64,000 nt of DNA from Streptomyces sp. NBC_00236 (GTDB taxonomy: Bacteria; Actinomycetota; Actinomycetes; Streptomycetales; Streptomycetaceae). This document shows positions 38,824 through 47,151 of this stretch, in pieces. The translations under genes were made by a program, and so were the position numbers. The first letter of the stretch is position 1. The number at the start of each line of letters is the position of its first letter. The stretch covers positions 8,246,001 through 8,310,000 of the forward strand of contig NZ_CP108100.1 in NCBI RefSeq assembly GCF_036195045.1, given 5' to 3'. The notes beneath the pieces were generated by a model. It saw only the letters and a program-made list of their open reading frames with translations, did not search any database and was not told the DNA's origin.

Positions 38824-40260
38824 TCAGGGACGGTCGATGCCCTCCCACAGATCGAGGGCCGCCTGATAGTGGGCGCTCGCCTCGAAGGGAGGGCTGCCGA
38901 CCCTTTCCGAGGTCGGACGGTCCGTGACGGCGGGCCACAGCCGGGACGGCTCGCCGGTGACGAAGTCGAGCAGGATGTCGCGGATACGCGTGTCACGCTC
39001 GGCCTGCTCGGCACTGCGGCCCGGCCGTTCCTGGCCGACCAGGGCGTACATCTCGGTGCCGTGCACGGCGGGCGCGCCCTCGGCGGGTCCGATCACCAGG
39101 AGATGGGCGTTGCCGCCCGCGGCGGCGTGGGCCAGGGCACCGCGGGCGGCGGGAAGCGCGAAGAGGTAGTCCGCCATGAGCGCGGCGCGCACCTCGGCCG
39201 GGGTACGGCCGCCCTGGTCATAGGCATGGACGATCTTCCTGGCGCGGGAGCGGGCAATGCGCCACCCCGCGACCTCGTCGGTGACGCGGTCGAGCGTGTT
39301 CGGGTCGAACCGGTCGAGGTCGTTCGCCACCCACCAGCCCATGTCGTCGCTGGCCATGCTCAGCAGCACGTCGACACCGCGGTGCGTGCCCGAGGCCAGG
39401 ACGTCCATGGGGGTGGCGCGCACCACTGCCCCAGGCTGTCCGATGTCCAGGACGACGCCGGTGGCCTGGTTGTCCACCCCGCCGCGGACTCCGAGATCCG
39501 TTGGGGCGACCTTCTGCAGGGCGGCCACCAGGGAGGCCGTGTCGAGGTCGATCAGCTTGTCGGGGTTGTGGGCGACACCGAGTTCCGTGACGAACCAGTG
39601 CGCGAGCTCCTCGGCCCACCAGGCCGGGATGGAGCGGGCCGGCCCGCCGGAGAACCCGGCCAGGCGCCGGTACAGGCCGTTGGCGGAGGAGGCACTGAGC
39701 AGCCCGAAGGCGGTATAGGCGCCGCCGCTGTGGCCGTAGACCGTGACCTGGTCGGGATCGCCACCGAAGTGGACGATGTTCCGCTGGACCCAGGTGAGCG
39801 CGGCGATGGCGTCCTGCAGGAAGAGGTTGCTGGCCTCGGCGAGCCGCCCACCGTACTGCGAAAGTGAGAGAGCGCCCAGGGCGCCGAGCCGGTAGTTGAT
39901 CGACACGCCCACCACGCGCCCCGTCGCGGCGAGGCCAGCGGCGTTCGAGGTGATCTGCGTGTTCGCGCCGTACTCGAATCCGCCGCCGTGGATGTACACG
40001 GCCACCGGCAGCGCCTCCCTGGCCGGCTCCTCGGGAGCCCACACGTTCAGGTTCAGGCAGTCCTCGCCCATCCCGCTGTCCGCTTCGAGCCAGTCACCGC
40101 TGTCGGGCTGGACGGAGACGATGCCCTTGCGGTCATAGGGGAGGTCCGGATCGAAATCCGCGACCACGGGGCGGCGGTACCGCTCGGCGGTGGCATACGG
40201 GATCCCCCACCAGGACCGTACCCCTGGTGCAGTCGGAGCCTTGGGTGTGGTGGCGGCCAT
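38824..40260 (-). CDS. Carboxylesterase/lipase family protein (type B)
   Basis: 478 residues from ATG of MAATTPKAPTAPG with GGAAGGACATGTC upstream. It is an alpha/beta hydrolase of the para-nitrobenzyl-esterase type: oxyanion loop HGGGF (91-95), MGEDCLNLNVW (64-74), and nucleophile S178 in VYGHSGGA (the usual form is G-E-S-A-G, so this is a variant elbow). No signal peptide, so it is cytoplasmic. It hydrolyses carboxylic esters of unknown nature. An AraC-like promoter remnant lies just upstream. Confidence 0.9.
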   Translation of the reverse strand: MAATTPKAPTAPGVRSWWGIPYATAERYRRPVVADFDPDLPYDRKGIVSVQPDSGDWLEADSGMGEDCLNLNVWAPEEPAREALPVAVYIHGGGFEYGANTQITSNAAGLAATGRVVGVSINYRLGALGALSLSQYGGRLAEASNLFLQDAIAALTWVQRNIVHFGGDPDQVTVYGHSGGAYTAFGLLSASSANGLYRRLAGFSGGPARSIPAWWAEELAHWFVTELGVAHNPDKLIDLDTASLVAALQKVAPTDLGVRGGVDNQATGVVLDIGQPGAVVRATPMDVLASGTHRGVDVLLSMASDDMGWWVANDLDRFDPNTLDRVTDEVAGWRIARSRARKIVHAYDQGGRTPAEVRAALMADYLFALPAARGALAHAAAGGNAHLLVIGPAEGAPAVHGTEMYALVGQERPGRSAEQAERDTRIRDILLDFVTGEPSRLWPAVTDRPTSERVGSPPFEASAHYQAALDLWEGIDRP

Positions 40261-40329
40261 GACATGTCCTTCCGGCGCGGTTCGGGTGATGTGGGAGCGT
40301 GCGTCGGCGGCATACTGCTCGCCGCAGCG

Positions 40330-40400
40330 CCCTCCCATCCTTCCCCTGGATCTGACAAATCGCCCGGCGGGGAGCGGTCACACGATGGTCGGCAAGTGAC
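40330..40400 (+). promoter_or_regulatory. Decayed copy of an AraC-gene promoter and start
   Basis: CCCATCCTTCCCCTGGATCTGACAAAT...GCGGTCACACGATGGTCGGCAAG aligns with the upstream region and first codons of the AraC gene at 34867-34935. The reading frame dies after MVGK. This implies that a regulator gene once stood divergent to the esterase. Confidence 0.5.
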
Positions 40401-40737
40401 ATTTGGCGCTGCTTCTCTTCGTCAGCCATGGCCCCTGCGTCCCTGCGTGCCTGCCGCCCCGGACGCCACTCCGCTGCCCTTCCGCCAGTGGCCCTGCAGA
40501 GTCGCCGGACCACACCTGCGCGCTTGCCTTCCCGGAGCGTCGACGCCCCGTGCAGGCTCGGTGGCGTTGCTGTCTACGGCGGCCGTGACCTGTGCATGCG
40601 GCTCTGGCATGGTGCCTCGTACATCACCACACGCTTCGGACGGGCTCAGGCGTACTAGTACGGCGCCCAGGGCGACGGCTCTGCTTGGCTCGTCGCCGAA
40701 CACGACACGGTGATCCGACGCTACTGCGAGACAGGGT
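40401..40737. other. Stretch without a supported gene
   Basis: No frame is convincing. It lies between the esterase promoter region and the first IS21-type end and may include decayed AraC sequence too far gone to recognise. Confidence 0.35.
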
Positions 40738-40839
40738 GTCAAGGGACAGTTCAATCTCCCCGCTGGCGGACAGCTGGCCTCCCCGCTGGTGGACATCAGA
40801 GGCCCCCAGGTGGACAGCGTTTCTCCCCAGTGGGTGGGG

Positions 40840-41685
40840 TTAGTTCAGGGGAACGACGCCGCGTCCGGTGGTGGCCTCGTTGAGGCGGTGGCTGTCGCCT
40901 CGGGTGACGACGACGTGGGCGTGGTGAAGGAGGCGGTCGACGGCCGCGGTCGCGAGGGTCTTGGGCATGATCGCGTCGAAGCCGGCCGGGTGAAGGTTGC
41001 TGCTGACGGCCAGACTGCGGCGTTCGTAGGCGGCATCGACCAGGCGGTAGAAGCCTTCCGCGGCGTCTGGAGAGATCGGCAGGAGGCCGATATCGTCCAC
41101 GATGATCAGGTCGGTGCGGGTGATGCGGGCGACGGCTTTCGTCACGGAGTCGTCGACGCGGTGACATCGGACCAGAGCTCCGAGGTCTTCGATGGTGAAC
41201 CAGGTGACGGTCATCTCGGCGTCGTCGGCGGCTTGCCAGAGGGCTTCGCAGAAGTGTGATTTCCCGGTCCGGGACGGGCCGACGACACAGAGGTTCTCCC
41301 GGCGGCCGACCCACTCCAGGGTCCGTAGCGCCGACTGGGTGGGGACCGGGATGGAGGAGGCGTCCTCGTTCCAGATGTGGAAGGTCTTGCCGGTGGGGAA
41401 TGCCGCGCGTTGGCGGCGGGTGCGCCGGTTGGAGGCATCGCGCCCGGCGGCCTCTTCTGCGAGCAGGGCCCGGACGACTTCGGCGGGATCCCATCGCTGG
41501 GCTTTTGCGACCGGGATGATCTCGGCCAGGGCCCGGCGGATGTGCGGGAGCTTCAGCTTGCGGGTCAGCGTGACCGCCTCGTCGAACGCGGCGCCGGAAG
41601 TCGCTGCGACGGCTGTGGCGGGAGCCTGCATCCGCGGTCTGGACGCGGTCAGGGTGCTGGGCGTTTCAGTCATGTCAGGCGGCAC
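40840..41685 (-). CDS. istB: IS21-type transposition helper ATPase IstB (element A)
   Basis: 281 residues from GTG (an ATG four codons later, MTETPSTL, is also possible). It is an AAA+ ATPase with Walker A GPSRTGKSHF and Walker B LIIVDDIGLLP. The N-terminal region KLPHIRRALAEIIPVAKAQR is the usual IstB lead-in. IstB helps IstA choose the target and assemble the synaptic complex. Here it is separated from its istA by about 490 bases that hold a gene on the other strand, whereas the two normally touch or overlap. Confidence 0.85.
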   Translation of the reverse strand: MPPDMTETPSTLTASRPRMQAPATAVAATSGAAFDEAVTLTRKLKLPHIRRALAEIIPVAKAQRWDPAEVVRALLAEEAAGRDASNRRTRRQRAAFPTGKTFHIWNEDASSIPVPTQSALRTLEWVGRRENLCVVGPSRTGKSHFCEALWQAADDAEMTVTWFTIEDLGALVRCHRVDDSVTKAVARITRTDLIIVDDIGLLPISPDAAEGFYRLVDAAYERRSLAVSSNLHPAGFDAIMPKTLATAAVDRLLHHAHVVVTRGDSHRLNEATTGRGVVPLN

Positions 41686-41722
41686 TTTCTGTGGAGCGGG
41701 AAGATCCGGCTAGGGTGCCGGG

Positions 41723-42163
41723 ATGGTGTTGGAGAAGGTGAATGCCGCGGTGTTGGCCGAGTGGGAACGGATCGCGACCAGGGCCAGGAGCGAGTTGGCC
41801 GCTGCGGGATTGCCGGTCGTCGTTCCCGGACTGGACAAGATCGTCTCCTCCGGGGTGGAGGTGAGCGTCTGCGAGTACGACGACTGCTCCGGTGTGAAAG
41901 TGACTTGGTGGTGCAGCCCCAGGCTGTGGTTGAGCGCCAAGCGGGCCCTCGACTGCGAGCCGCGCGACATGCCCCTGATTGAGCACCAGCGGACGGTGGT
42001 CGAGGCGATGACACCGGCGATCAGAACCATCCTGGTCTCGGCCGGGTTCAAGGTCTTCGACCCGCAGGGCAACCGTGCGCCGCTATCCATCGACGTGCTG
42101 TCCGCCCCGCAGGCCGAGGTCCCGCCCGTGTGGTGGGTTCGCGACGACGAGTTGGACGGCTGA
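41723..42163 (+). CDS. Passenger hypothetical protein inside IS21 element A
   Basis: 146 residues from GTG/ATG near 41723. It is acidic and soluble, with MVLEKVNAAVLAEWERIATR, VVPGLDKIVSSGVEVSVCEY, VKVTWWCSPRLWLSAKRALD and a C-terminal VLSAPQAEVPPVWWVRDDEL. No family is recognised. Coding bias is good and it is uninterrupted. It lies between istB and istA in antisense orientation to both, filling the gap exactly, so it is most likely carried by the element. Small acidic proteins of this kind are often immunity proteins, but that is only a guess. Confidence 0.7.
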   Translation: MVLEKVNAAVLAEWERIATRARSELAAAGLPVVVPGLDKIVSSGVEVSVCEYDDCSGVKVTWWCSPRLWLSAKRALDCEPRDMPLIEHQRTVVEAMTPAIRTILVSAGFKVFDPQGNRAPLSIDVLSAPQAEVPPVWWVRDDELDG

Positions 42164-42173
42164 GGCCCGCCCG

Positions 42174-43146
42174 TCACGGGGACCCAAAGCCTGACCAGGC
42201 GTAGGTGCCCGGTTGCAGGCTGTGTGCCTCGCCCGCCCGGGTCGGCTCGGTGTCGTCATACTCAACCTGGTGGGCCAGGATCGCCATCAGGTCACCGTCG
42301 GCGAACCGCTCGACGGTAGCCGCGGTGCCCAACGCCCGGTCGACCGCGTCGATGCCGTGCAGCTTGGCAAGTGCGACCGCATCGGTCATCTTCGCCAAGA
42401 CCCGACGCACTCCTGTGTCGCCGGCTTCCTGCAGCCACAGTGCCGCACCGGGCCCCAGCGCCAGGAACTCCGCCTCGGCAGGGGTGGTCGGTGTCGGCAC
42501 CTGCTTGCCGCGGGAGCCCTCGGGGTAGTGGGCGTCGTCGATCCGCGGGTTGCCCGGGGTGGAGCGGGCATGTCGGGCCGCCTCCACGGGCAGGCCCCCG
42601 GTCATCGCGGTGACGATCAGGTCATCGCACTGGAAGCGAACCCAGACGCTCTGCTCGATCAAGGCGTGCGGCACCGAATAGCGGACCGCGTCGACCTGGA
42701 TCGTGGCGTCCTTGCCGACCAGCCGGCTCTGCCCGAACGCTGCGGTGAACGCGTGCTGAGGCACGGGATGCAGCCGCTGACGTTCCTCGGCGAGCATCTG
42801 GGCGGGGACCCGCCGGGTCTCCCGGTCGATCTGCCCGTTGACCTCGGCCATGAAGCTGTCGCAGGCCGCCAGCAATGCCTGGAAATCGCGGTACTCCTCG
42901 CGCAAGTTCACCGCAGTCGGCACCAGGTCCCGCTTGGCGATGCGGACCGTGGCCTCCGAGCCACCCTTGGACTCGGGGTCGGCGGGCAGGCACATGCGCA
43001 CGACCGTGCCGTAGTACCGGCCGATCGGCACGATCTCAGGGTTGCGAATCGCGATCCGGGCGACGTGCTTGACCGTGACGGTCTTCTCGTTGTCGGTCAG
43101 GCAGTACGTCGGCACCCCGCCGACCAGCCGGAAGCGCGCCCCCATC
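42174..43146 (-). pseudogene. istA: IS21-type transposase IstA, 5'-truncated (element A)
   Basis: About 320 residues of the C-terminal two thirds remain: FRLVGGVPTYCLTDNEKTVT (second catalytic Asp), DPESKGGSEATVRIAKRDLV (catalytic Glu), then the Mu-transposase-like C-terminal barrel (VRYSVPHALIEQSVWVRFQC). The helix-turn-helix and the first catalytic Asp are gone. The open frame continues upstream into a DUF4262 gene in the same direction, giving a chimeric reading frame. Confidence 0.75.
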
Positions 43147-43599
43147 CCAGTGGAAACGGCCTTCGGCATCAGGCCACGCGACTTGCACTACAGGGAGAGG
43201 CGGCCGCCGGTAGAAGCCGATGGCCTGCCCGAAGAAGGTCCGGTGCCAGCCACGATCAACGTGCCTGAGTGCGACTCGATGGCCGGCGACAACATCAGGA
43301 TGGCTCTGGCCGTCTGCCAGTGTTTCGCCTGCGGCAGACCTCTCTCCGAGAGGGTTGAGCATGCGATGCATCGCGTGGACATCGAGCCCGCACATGGCGA
43401 GTTCAGGTCCGCCGTGTGTGTGCGCGAGGCCGATCGTGTAAGCGAATCCAGGACCGATCTCGTCTTCGGGAACCAGCACGACGTGCCATCCGTGCTGCTG
43501 CACATGCTCGATGACCGTCAGATCCATGCGATCCGCTTCGTCCCGGTCGCCGTAGTCATGGCAGAGGACACAACGGCACTGGAACGGATCATCAGTCAT
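43147..43599 (-). pseudogene. DUF4262 protein, 3'-truncated by IS21 element A
   Basis: It starts at ATG 43599 and reads MTDDPFQCRCVLCHDYGDRD, IEHVQQHGWHVVLVPEDEIG, PGFAYTIGLAHTHGGPELAM, the standard DUF4262 domain, to VVQVAWPDAEGRFHWD. The normal last ~15 residues are replaced by IstA-derived sequence read in another frame (to 43036). The function of the family is unknown. Most of the domain is still present, so some activity is conceivable. Confidence 0.75.
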
Positions 43600-43883
43600 G
43601 TGCGGAGGGTACGAGGTGAGCCCCTATGTCGAGCCACCGGGCTTGGACCTTTCTCAATCAAATAGCCCCCTCACCCTCTGCGATGGCTCCCCAAGATCTG
43701 TGTCAGAACCCAGTAGTGCCGTCAGTTGTTCACGGGTTTGAGAGGCACCCAGATCCACGGTCGGGTGATGTTCACGAGTTTCGGTTCTGGTCCAACTTCT
43801 GTGGAGCCCTCACACTCTGCAACCTGCCGGGACTGGATGCCCCTTCGTCACTCGCGGTCAGACCTGTTTGGGAACATGCCCGC
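43600..43883. other. Intergenic stretch with an IS-terminus-like sequence
   Basis: No gene is seen. CTCCCCAAGATCTGTGTCAGAACCC at 43687-43711 is the reverse complement (with two differences) of a sequence at the end of the window (63933-63958), suggesting a solo terminal repeat of an insertion sequence. Confidence 0.5.
43687..43711 (-). repeat. Solo IS terminal-repeat-like sequence
   Basis: Reads GGGTTCTGACACAGATCTTG on the minus strand. It matches GGGATTCTGGCACAGATCTT at 63933 with similarity continuing about 10 bases further inward. ISL3-type ends come to mind, but the family is not proven. Confidence 0.45.
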
Positions 43884-44034
43884 ATGGACGTCGACCTCGC
43901 CCCACCAAACGGCGTTGGCCCTTTACGGATCGGTATGACTCGACACGCGGCCAACACCGCGTTGGACTCGCTCCGCGATCCTTCTGTGATATCGGAGTCC
44001 GACCGGTCGGGCCAGCACGTGTTCCGGCCAGCGG
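43884..44034 (+). pseudogene. 5' half of a conserved gene split by IS21 element B
   Basis: ATG-initiated MDVDLAPPNGVGPLRIGMTR, HAANTALDSLRDPSVISESD, RSGQHVFRPA. The related protein family continues ...SGLMVSIHC(A)RDLLEAIELGRP, which is exactly what resumes at 46886 after the insertion. The join is out of phase by one base, so the gene was or became frameshifted. A similar C-terminal half is found at 52898-53232. Confidence 0.7.
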
Positions 44035-44160
44035 TGTCGGCGTACGGACTTTTCTCCCCAGATGCGTACGGACGAACGTCCCCGGCTCTGGCCGCAGGCA
44101 GCGGCAATGGGATAGAGGATTTCGGTTGAGATCGATGGCCCGAGCAGGGACACTCACGCG

Positions 44161-44535
44161 ATGAGCTTCAGCACATCGTCTGAGCCGATCGAGCGAGGGT
44201 GGGACGAGCCCTGGTATCGGGTCAGCATGGAGAACTTCCAGGCGTCGTTCGTGCCCAGCGACGACGAGGACTTGGACGAGGTCTGCAACGTCGATGTCTT
44301 CGTGACTCTGGAGGACGGATCTTGTTGGACCGCGACCGTGTTCACCGTCGTGGAAGTCGAGCGCCTGATGAAGCTCTGGGCAGGGACCGACGAGGCCCTC
44401 GGGGGCCGGTATTTCTGGGTCTCGGATGGTCTGATCGTCAGAGATCCCGGCATCGACAGTATGACCGGCGTGATCGCCGGCCTGATCGAGAACGGCGAGT
44501 TCTCCGAGATCTTTCAACGGGTGATCGACGACTGA
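44161..44535 (+). CDS. Passenger hypothetical protein inside IS21 element B
   Basis: 124 residues from ATG, acidic, with MENFQASFVPSDDEDLDEVC, NVDVFVTLEDGSCWTATVFT, VVEVERLMKLWAGTDEALGG, RYFWVSDGLIVRDPG. Small alpha/beta acidic proteins with this kind of composition are common as immunity proteins or orphan genes in Streptomyces; no firm family is recognised. It lies 126 bases inside the left end of the element and is convergent with istB, so it moves with the IS. Good codon bias suggests it is maintained. Confidence 0.75.
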   Translation: MSFSTSSEPIERGWDEPWYRVSMENFQASFVPSDDEDLDEVCNVDVFVTLEDGSCWTATVFTVVEVERLMKLWAGTDEALGGRYFWVSDGLIVRDPGIDSMTGVIAGLIENGEFSEIFQRVIDD

Positions 44536-44569
44536 TCAAGTGCTCGGCTGCCGGAGGCGTCGTGGATGG

Positions 44570-45340
44570 TTAGGCCACGTCGTTCTCTCGCTCGATGGCC
44601 TTGAGACGGTTTTTGAGCCGGTAGCTGGGGCCGTTGATGGAGACTACTTCGCAGTGGTGGAGGAGCCGGTCGAGGATGGCGGTGGCGAGGACCTCGTCGC
44701 CGAACAGTTGGCCCCATTCGCTGAAGGTCTTGTTCGAGGTCAGGATGATCGAGCCCTTCTCGTAACGCTTGGAGATGACCTGGAAGACCAGGTTCGCCTC
44801 CGCGCGTTCGAGGGGCTGGTAGCCGACGTCGTCGACCACGAGGACGCTCGGTCGCAGGTAGGTGCCGAGCTTGTTCGTCAGCCGTCCCGCGGCCTCGGCG
44901 GCCTTGAGGTTGCGGACCATGTCGTCGAGGCTGGTGAAGTAGATCGAGTAGCCGGCCCGGCAGGCCGCGACCGCCAGGGCGACGGCGATGTGCGTCTTGC
45001 CGACCCCGGGCGGACCCAGCAGGGCGGCCTTCGCTTTGCCGTCGACGAACGAGAGGGTGGCAAGGTCCTTGACCTTCCGCGGGTCGAGGTCGGGCTGGAA
45101 GGAGAAGTCGTATTCGTCGAGCGTCTTGTGGTGCGGCAGCCGGGAGAGCCGCAGGCCCTGGCGGAAGCGGCGGTCGTCGCGGACGGCGAGTTCCTCGGAC
45201 AGCACCAGGTCGAGGAAGTCGAGGTAGCCCATCTTCCCCTCGTCGGCCCGACGGGTGTACTCGTTGATCGTTTCGGCCAGGTGGGGCAGGCCGAGCTTGC
45301 CGGCCGTGTTGCGGATGCGGGTGGAGACCAGCTCGCTCAA
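44570..45340 (-). CDS. istB: IS21-type transposition helper ATPase IstB (element B)
   Basis: 256 residues. Walker A GPPGVGKTHIA, Walker B VLVVDDVGYQPL, sensor region ILTSNKTFSEWGQLF, and RLKNRLKAIERE near the C-terminus. Normal length for IstB. Its ATG overlaps the istA stop by four bases, as in functional IS21 elements, so the pair is translationally coupled. Confidence 0.93.
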   Translation of the reverse strand: MSELVSTRIRNTAGKLGLPHLAETINEYTRRADEGKMGYLDFLDLVLSEELAVRDDRRFRQGLRLSRLPHHKTLDEYDFSFQPDLDPRKVKDLATLSFVDGKAKAALLGPPGVGKTHIAVALAVAACRAGYSIYFTSLDDMVRNLKAAEAAGRLTNKLGTYLRPSVLVVDDVGYQPLERAEANLVFQVISKRYEKGSIILTSNKTFSEWGQLFGDEVLATAILDRLLHHCEVVSINGPSYRLKNRLKAIERENDVA

Positions 45341-46755
45341 GACGTTTCCCTCGTGCTCGGACGGGTGGTGAAGGGACGGGTTCCGGTCAGCTCGTCATAG
45401 ACCGACAGAGGTCGGCGACCGACCTCGACGCGGGTGGCCGCAGCCTGGTTCAGCAGGGCCTGCAGAGGTCCGGCCTCCTCGCCCCGAGGACGCTCTTGGC
45501 GGGGCTGGGGCAGGACGTCGCTGGTTGTGGTGCGACGTCCTCTGCCGGTGGGCAGGCCGTCCCAGTGGGCCTCTTCGACGACGCGGACCCCGCGGCCGAT
45601 CGCCCGAGGATGGGTCGCCAGCAATGTCTCGCCGCTGCTGGCCGCGACGGTGGAGTGCAGCATGATCTGCGACTTTGTGGCCCGGATCTCCACCAGCTGA
45701 CGCGGTCGGACCCTGCGGGCCGGGACCGAGTAGAGGTTGCCGCCGAAGGCGACCAGGCAGTCCTTGCCGACCGGCCGCAGGTGCCGTTCGGCCACCAGAT
45801 ACGGGGTTGGCGGCAGCGGCTTGAGAGCCATGTGATCACGGGCCGCCCGCTCGCCGATGATCTGCTGGTGGGTCCTGTGGGCCTGTGCCCGCCGTTGCGG
45901 GACCCAGGTGATGAAGGCGGCGTCCAGCTCCTCGACGGAGGAGAAGGATCGGCCGGACAGGACGTGGTCGCGGACGATGAGGACTTGCCGCTCGACGCGT
46001 CCCTTGCCGGTGGGCCGGTAGGCGGCCAGGACGTCGATGTCGAAGTCGTAGTGGCCGGCGAAGCCGACCGCCTCCGGATGCAGCGGGACCGCCTCGCCCG
46101 GGGCGACATGGCGGCGGACGACGGTCTTGGTCCGGTCGTAGACGATCGTCATCGGGACGCCGCCGAAGTGGGCGAAGGCCCGGCGGTGGCAGTCGAAGAA
46201 CGTCTGGAGGTCCTGGCTGGTGGTGAAGCAGCAGAATGGGTCGCGTGAGTACGACAGTGTCATGTGGAACGAGTAGACCTTCGGGACACCCATGTGGGCG
46301 AGGATTTTGCCCTCGTCGCCCCAGTCGACCTGGGCCTGGGCGCCGGGGATGACCTCGAAGCGTCGGTGCATGCCCGCCAGTTCCTTCGGCGTGATGCCGA
46401 GTTCCTCGGCGATCCGGGGCCGGGCTTCCTGGACGTAGAGCTTGGTCCGCTGGTAATTGCCGGTGAACCCGTACTCCGCCACCAGCCGCTCGTGGATCAC
46501 TGCGGCCTTCATCAGGATCTCCGCCCGCAGCATCGAATCGACCAGCGGCGCGAACTCGTCGATCACCCTCGCCTTCGACCGCCCGTTCGGCGACCGGCGC
46601 GGCGGGGTCGCCGGCCCCGGCGCCGACAGATACTTGCGGACCGTCTTCCTGTCCAGCCCAGCCTCCCGAGCCACCTCCGACAGGCTGACCGCCCCGGATT
46701 CCAACAGACTCCGAAAGCGTCGCAGTTCCAACCAACGTTGCGGATCCAGGACCAC
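45337..46755 (-). CDS. istA: IS21-type transposase IstA (element B)
   Basis: 472 residues from the GTG reading VVLDPQRWLELRRF, which has GGGAGG nine bases upstream; a longer frame reaches 46818 without a ribosome-binding site. HTH near the N-terminus (VSLSEVAREAGLDRKTVRKYL). The catalytic core is VDWGDEG (first Asp), IVYDRTKTVV (second Asp) and GKGRVERQVLIVRDHVLSGR (Glu). The C-terminal barrel follows (CLVAFGGNLYSVPARRVRPR). All DDE residues and matching IS ends are present, so the element may be active. Confidence 0.92.
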   Translation of the reverse strand: MVLDPQRWLELRRFRSLLESGAVSLSEVAREAGLDRKTVRKYLSAPGPATPPRRSPNGRSKARVIDEFAPLVDSMLRAEILMKAAVIHERLVAEYGFTGNYQRTKLYVQEARPRIAEELGITPKELAGMHRRFEVIPGAQAQVDWGDEGKILAHMGVPKVYSFHMTLSYSRDPFCCFTTSQDLQTFFDCHRRAFAHFGGVPMTIVYDRTKTVVRRHVAPGEAVPLHPEAVGFAGHYDFDIDVLAAYRPTGKGRVERQVLIVRDHVLSGRSFSSVEELDAAFITWVPQRRAQAHRTHQQIIGERAARDHMALKPLPPTPYLVAERHLRPVGKDCLVAFGGNLYSVPARRVRPRQLVEIRATKSQIMLHSTVAASSGETLLATHPRAIGRGVRVVEEAHWDGLPTGRGRRTTTSDVLPQPRQERPRGEEAGPLQALLNQAAATRVEVGRRPLSVYDELTGTRPFTTRPSTRETS

Positions 46756-46880
46756 CGCCGACCGCCTCCCGTCGCCTCTCACCGACCAAGCAGCAGAGTG
46801 CCGAGCAGCAGGTCTCACCGCATCAACAACTGGCCCTTTTCATCCGTACGCGGGTGGGGACGTTCACGTGTACGCCGACA

Positions 46881-46988
46881 AGCGGGCTGATGGTCAGCAT
46901 CCACTGCGCGCGACATGCTCGAAGCCATCGAGCTGGGAAGACCGTCGTCCCAGGCGGACCGAGCGTTGTTCCAGGGTGTGGACGTGTT
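46881..46988 (+). pseudogene. Continuation of the gene split by element B, cut again by element C
   Basis: Starts with the AGCGG duplication and reads the DNA for GLMVSIHCA.DLLEAIELGR and VLFQGVDVF up to GACGTGTT, where the next IS21-type end starts. Compared with 52898-53006 it is nearly identical apart from a few substitutions and a 2-base deletion. The rest of the gene is missing here. Confidence 0.75.
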
Positions 46989-47151
46989 GATGGCGCTCTT
47001 TGAATCTCCCCAGGTGCCGCTCTTCAGGTGGCCAAACCTGCTCGGGTGATCTCCCCACCCATTGAGTGATCTTCCCGGCGTGTCGCACTGGTGTCGGCAT
47101 GTCGCGGAGAGCCTGCGTGAGCACGGAGTTCGGGCTGTTGAAGGGCCCTGG

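Larger units (their letters stand above)
40738..43146 (-). mobile_element. IS21-type element A, truncated at the istA 5' side
   Basis: The left end begins near TGTCAAGGGACAG (40738) and carries repeated CTCCCCGCTGG.GGACA blocks (about 40756-40795) typical of IS21 multiple terminal repeats. istB, then a passenger gene in the opposite direction, then istA lie inside. The other end is missing: istA lacks its N-terminal third and is fused at about 43146 to a DUF4262 gene, so no target duplication can be found. Confidence 0.7.
44035..46880 (-). mobile_element. Complete IS21-type element B (2846 bp) with 5-bp target duplication
   Basis: The two ends are inverted: TGTCGGCGTACGGAC... at 44035 and ...GTACGCCGACA at 46880 (11-bp perfect terminal match, with GTACGGA.GAA repeated inside each end). 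The flanks are AGCGG on both sides (44030-44034 and 46881-46885), a typical IS21 duplication size. It contains istA and istB on the minus strand and a 124-codon passenger gene on the plus strand near the left end. All three genes look intact. Confidence 0.88.

Noticed and set aside
38869..39867. 332-codon plus-strand frame over the carboxylesterase
   Set aside because: Antisense shadow; the esterase motifs HGGGF and GHSGG are on the other strand.
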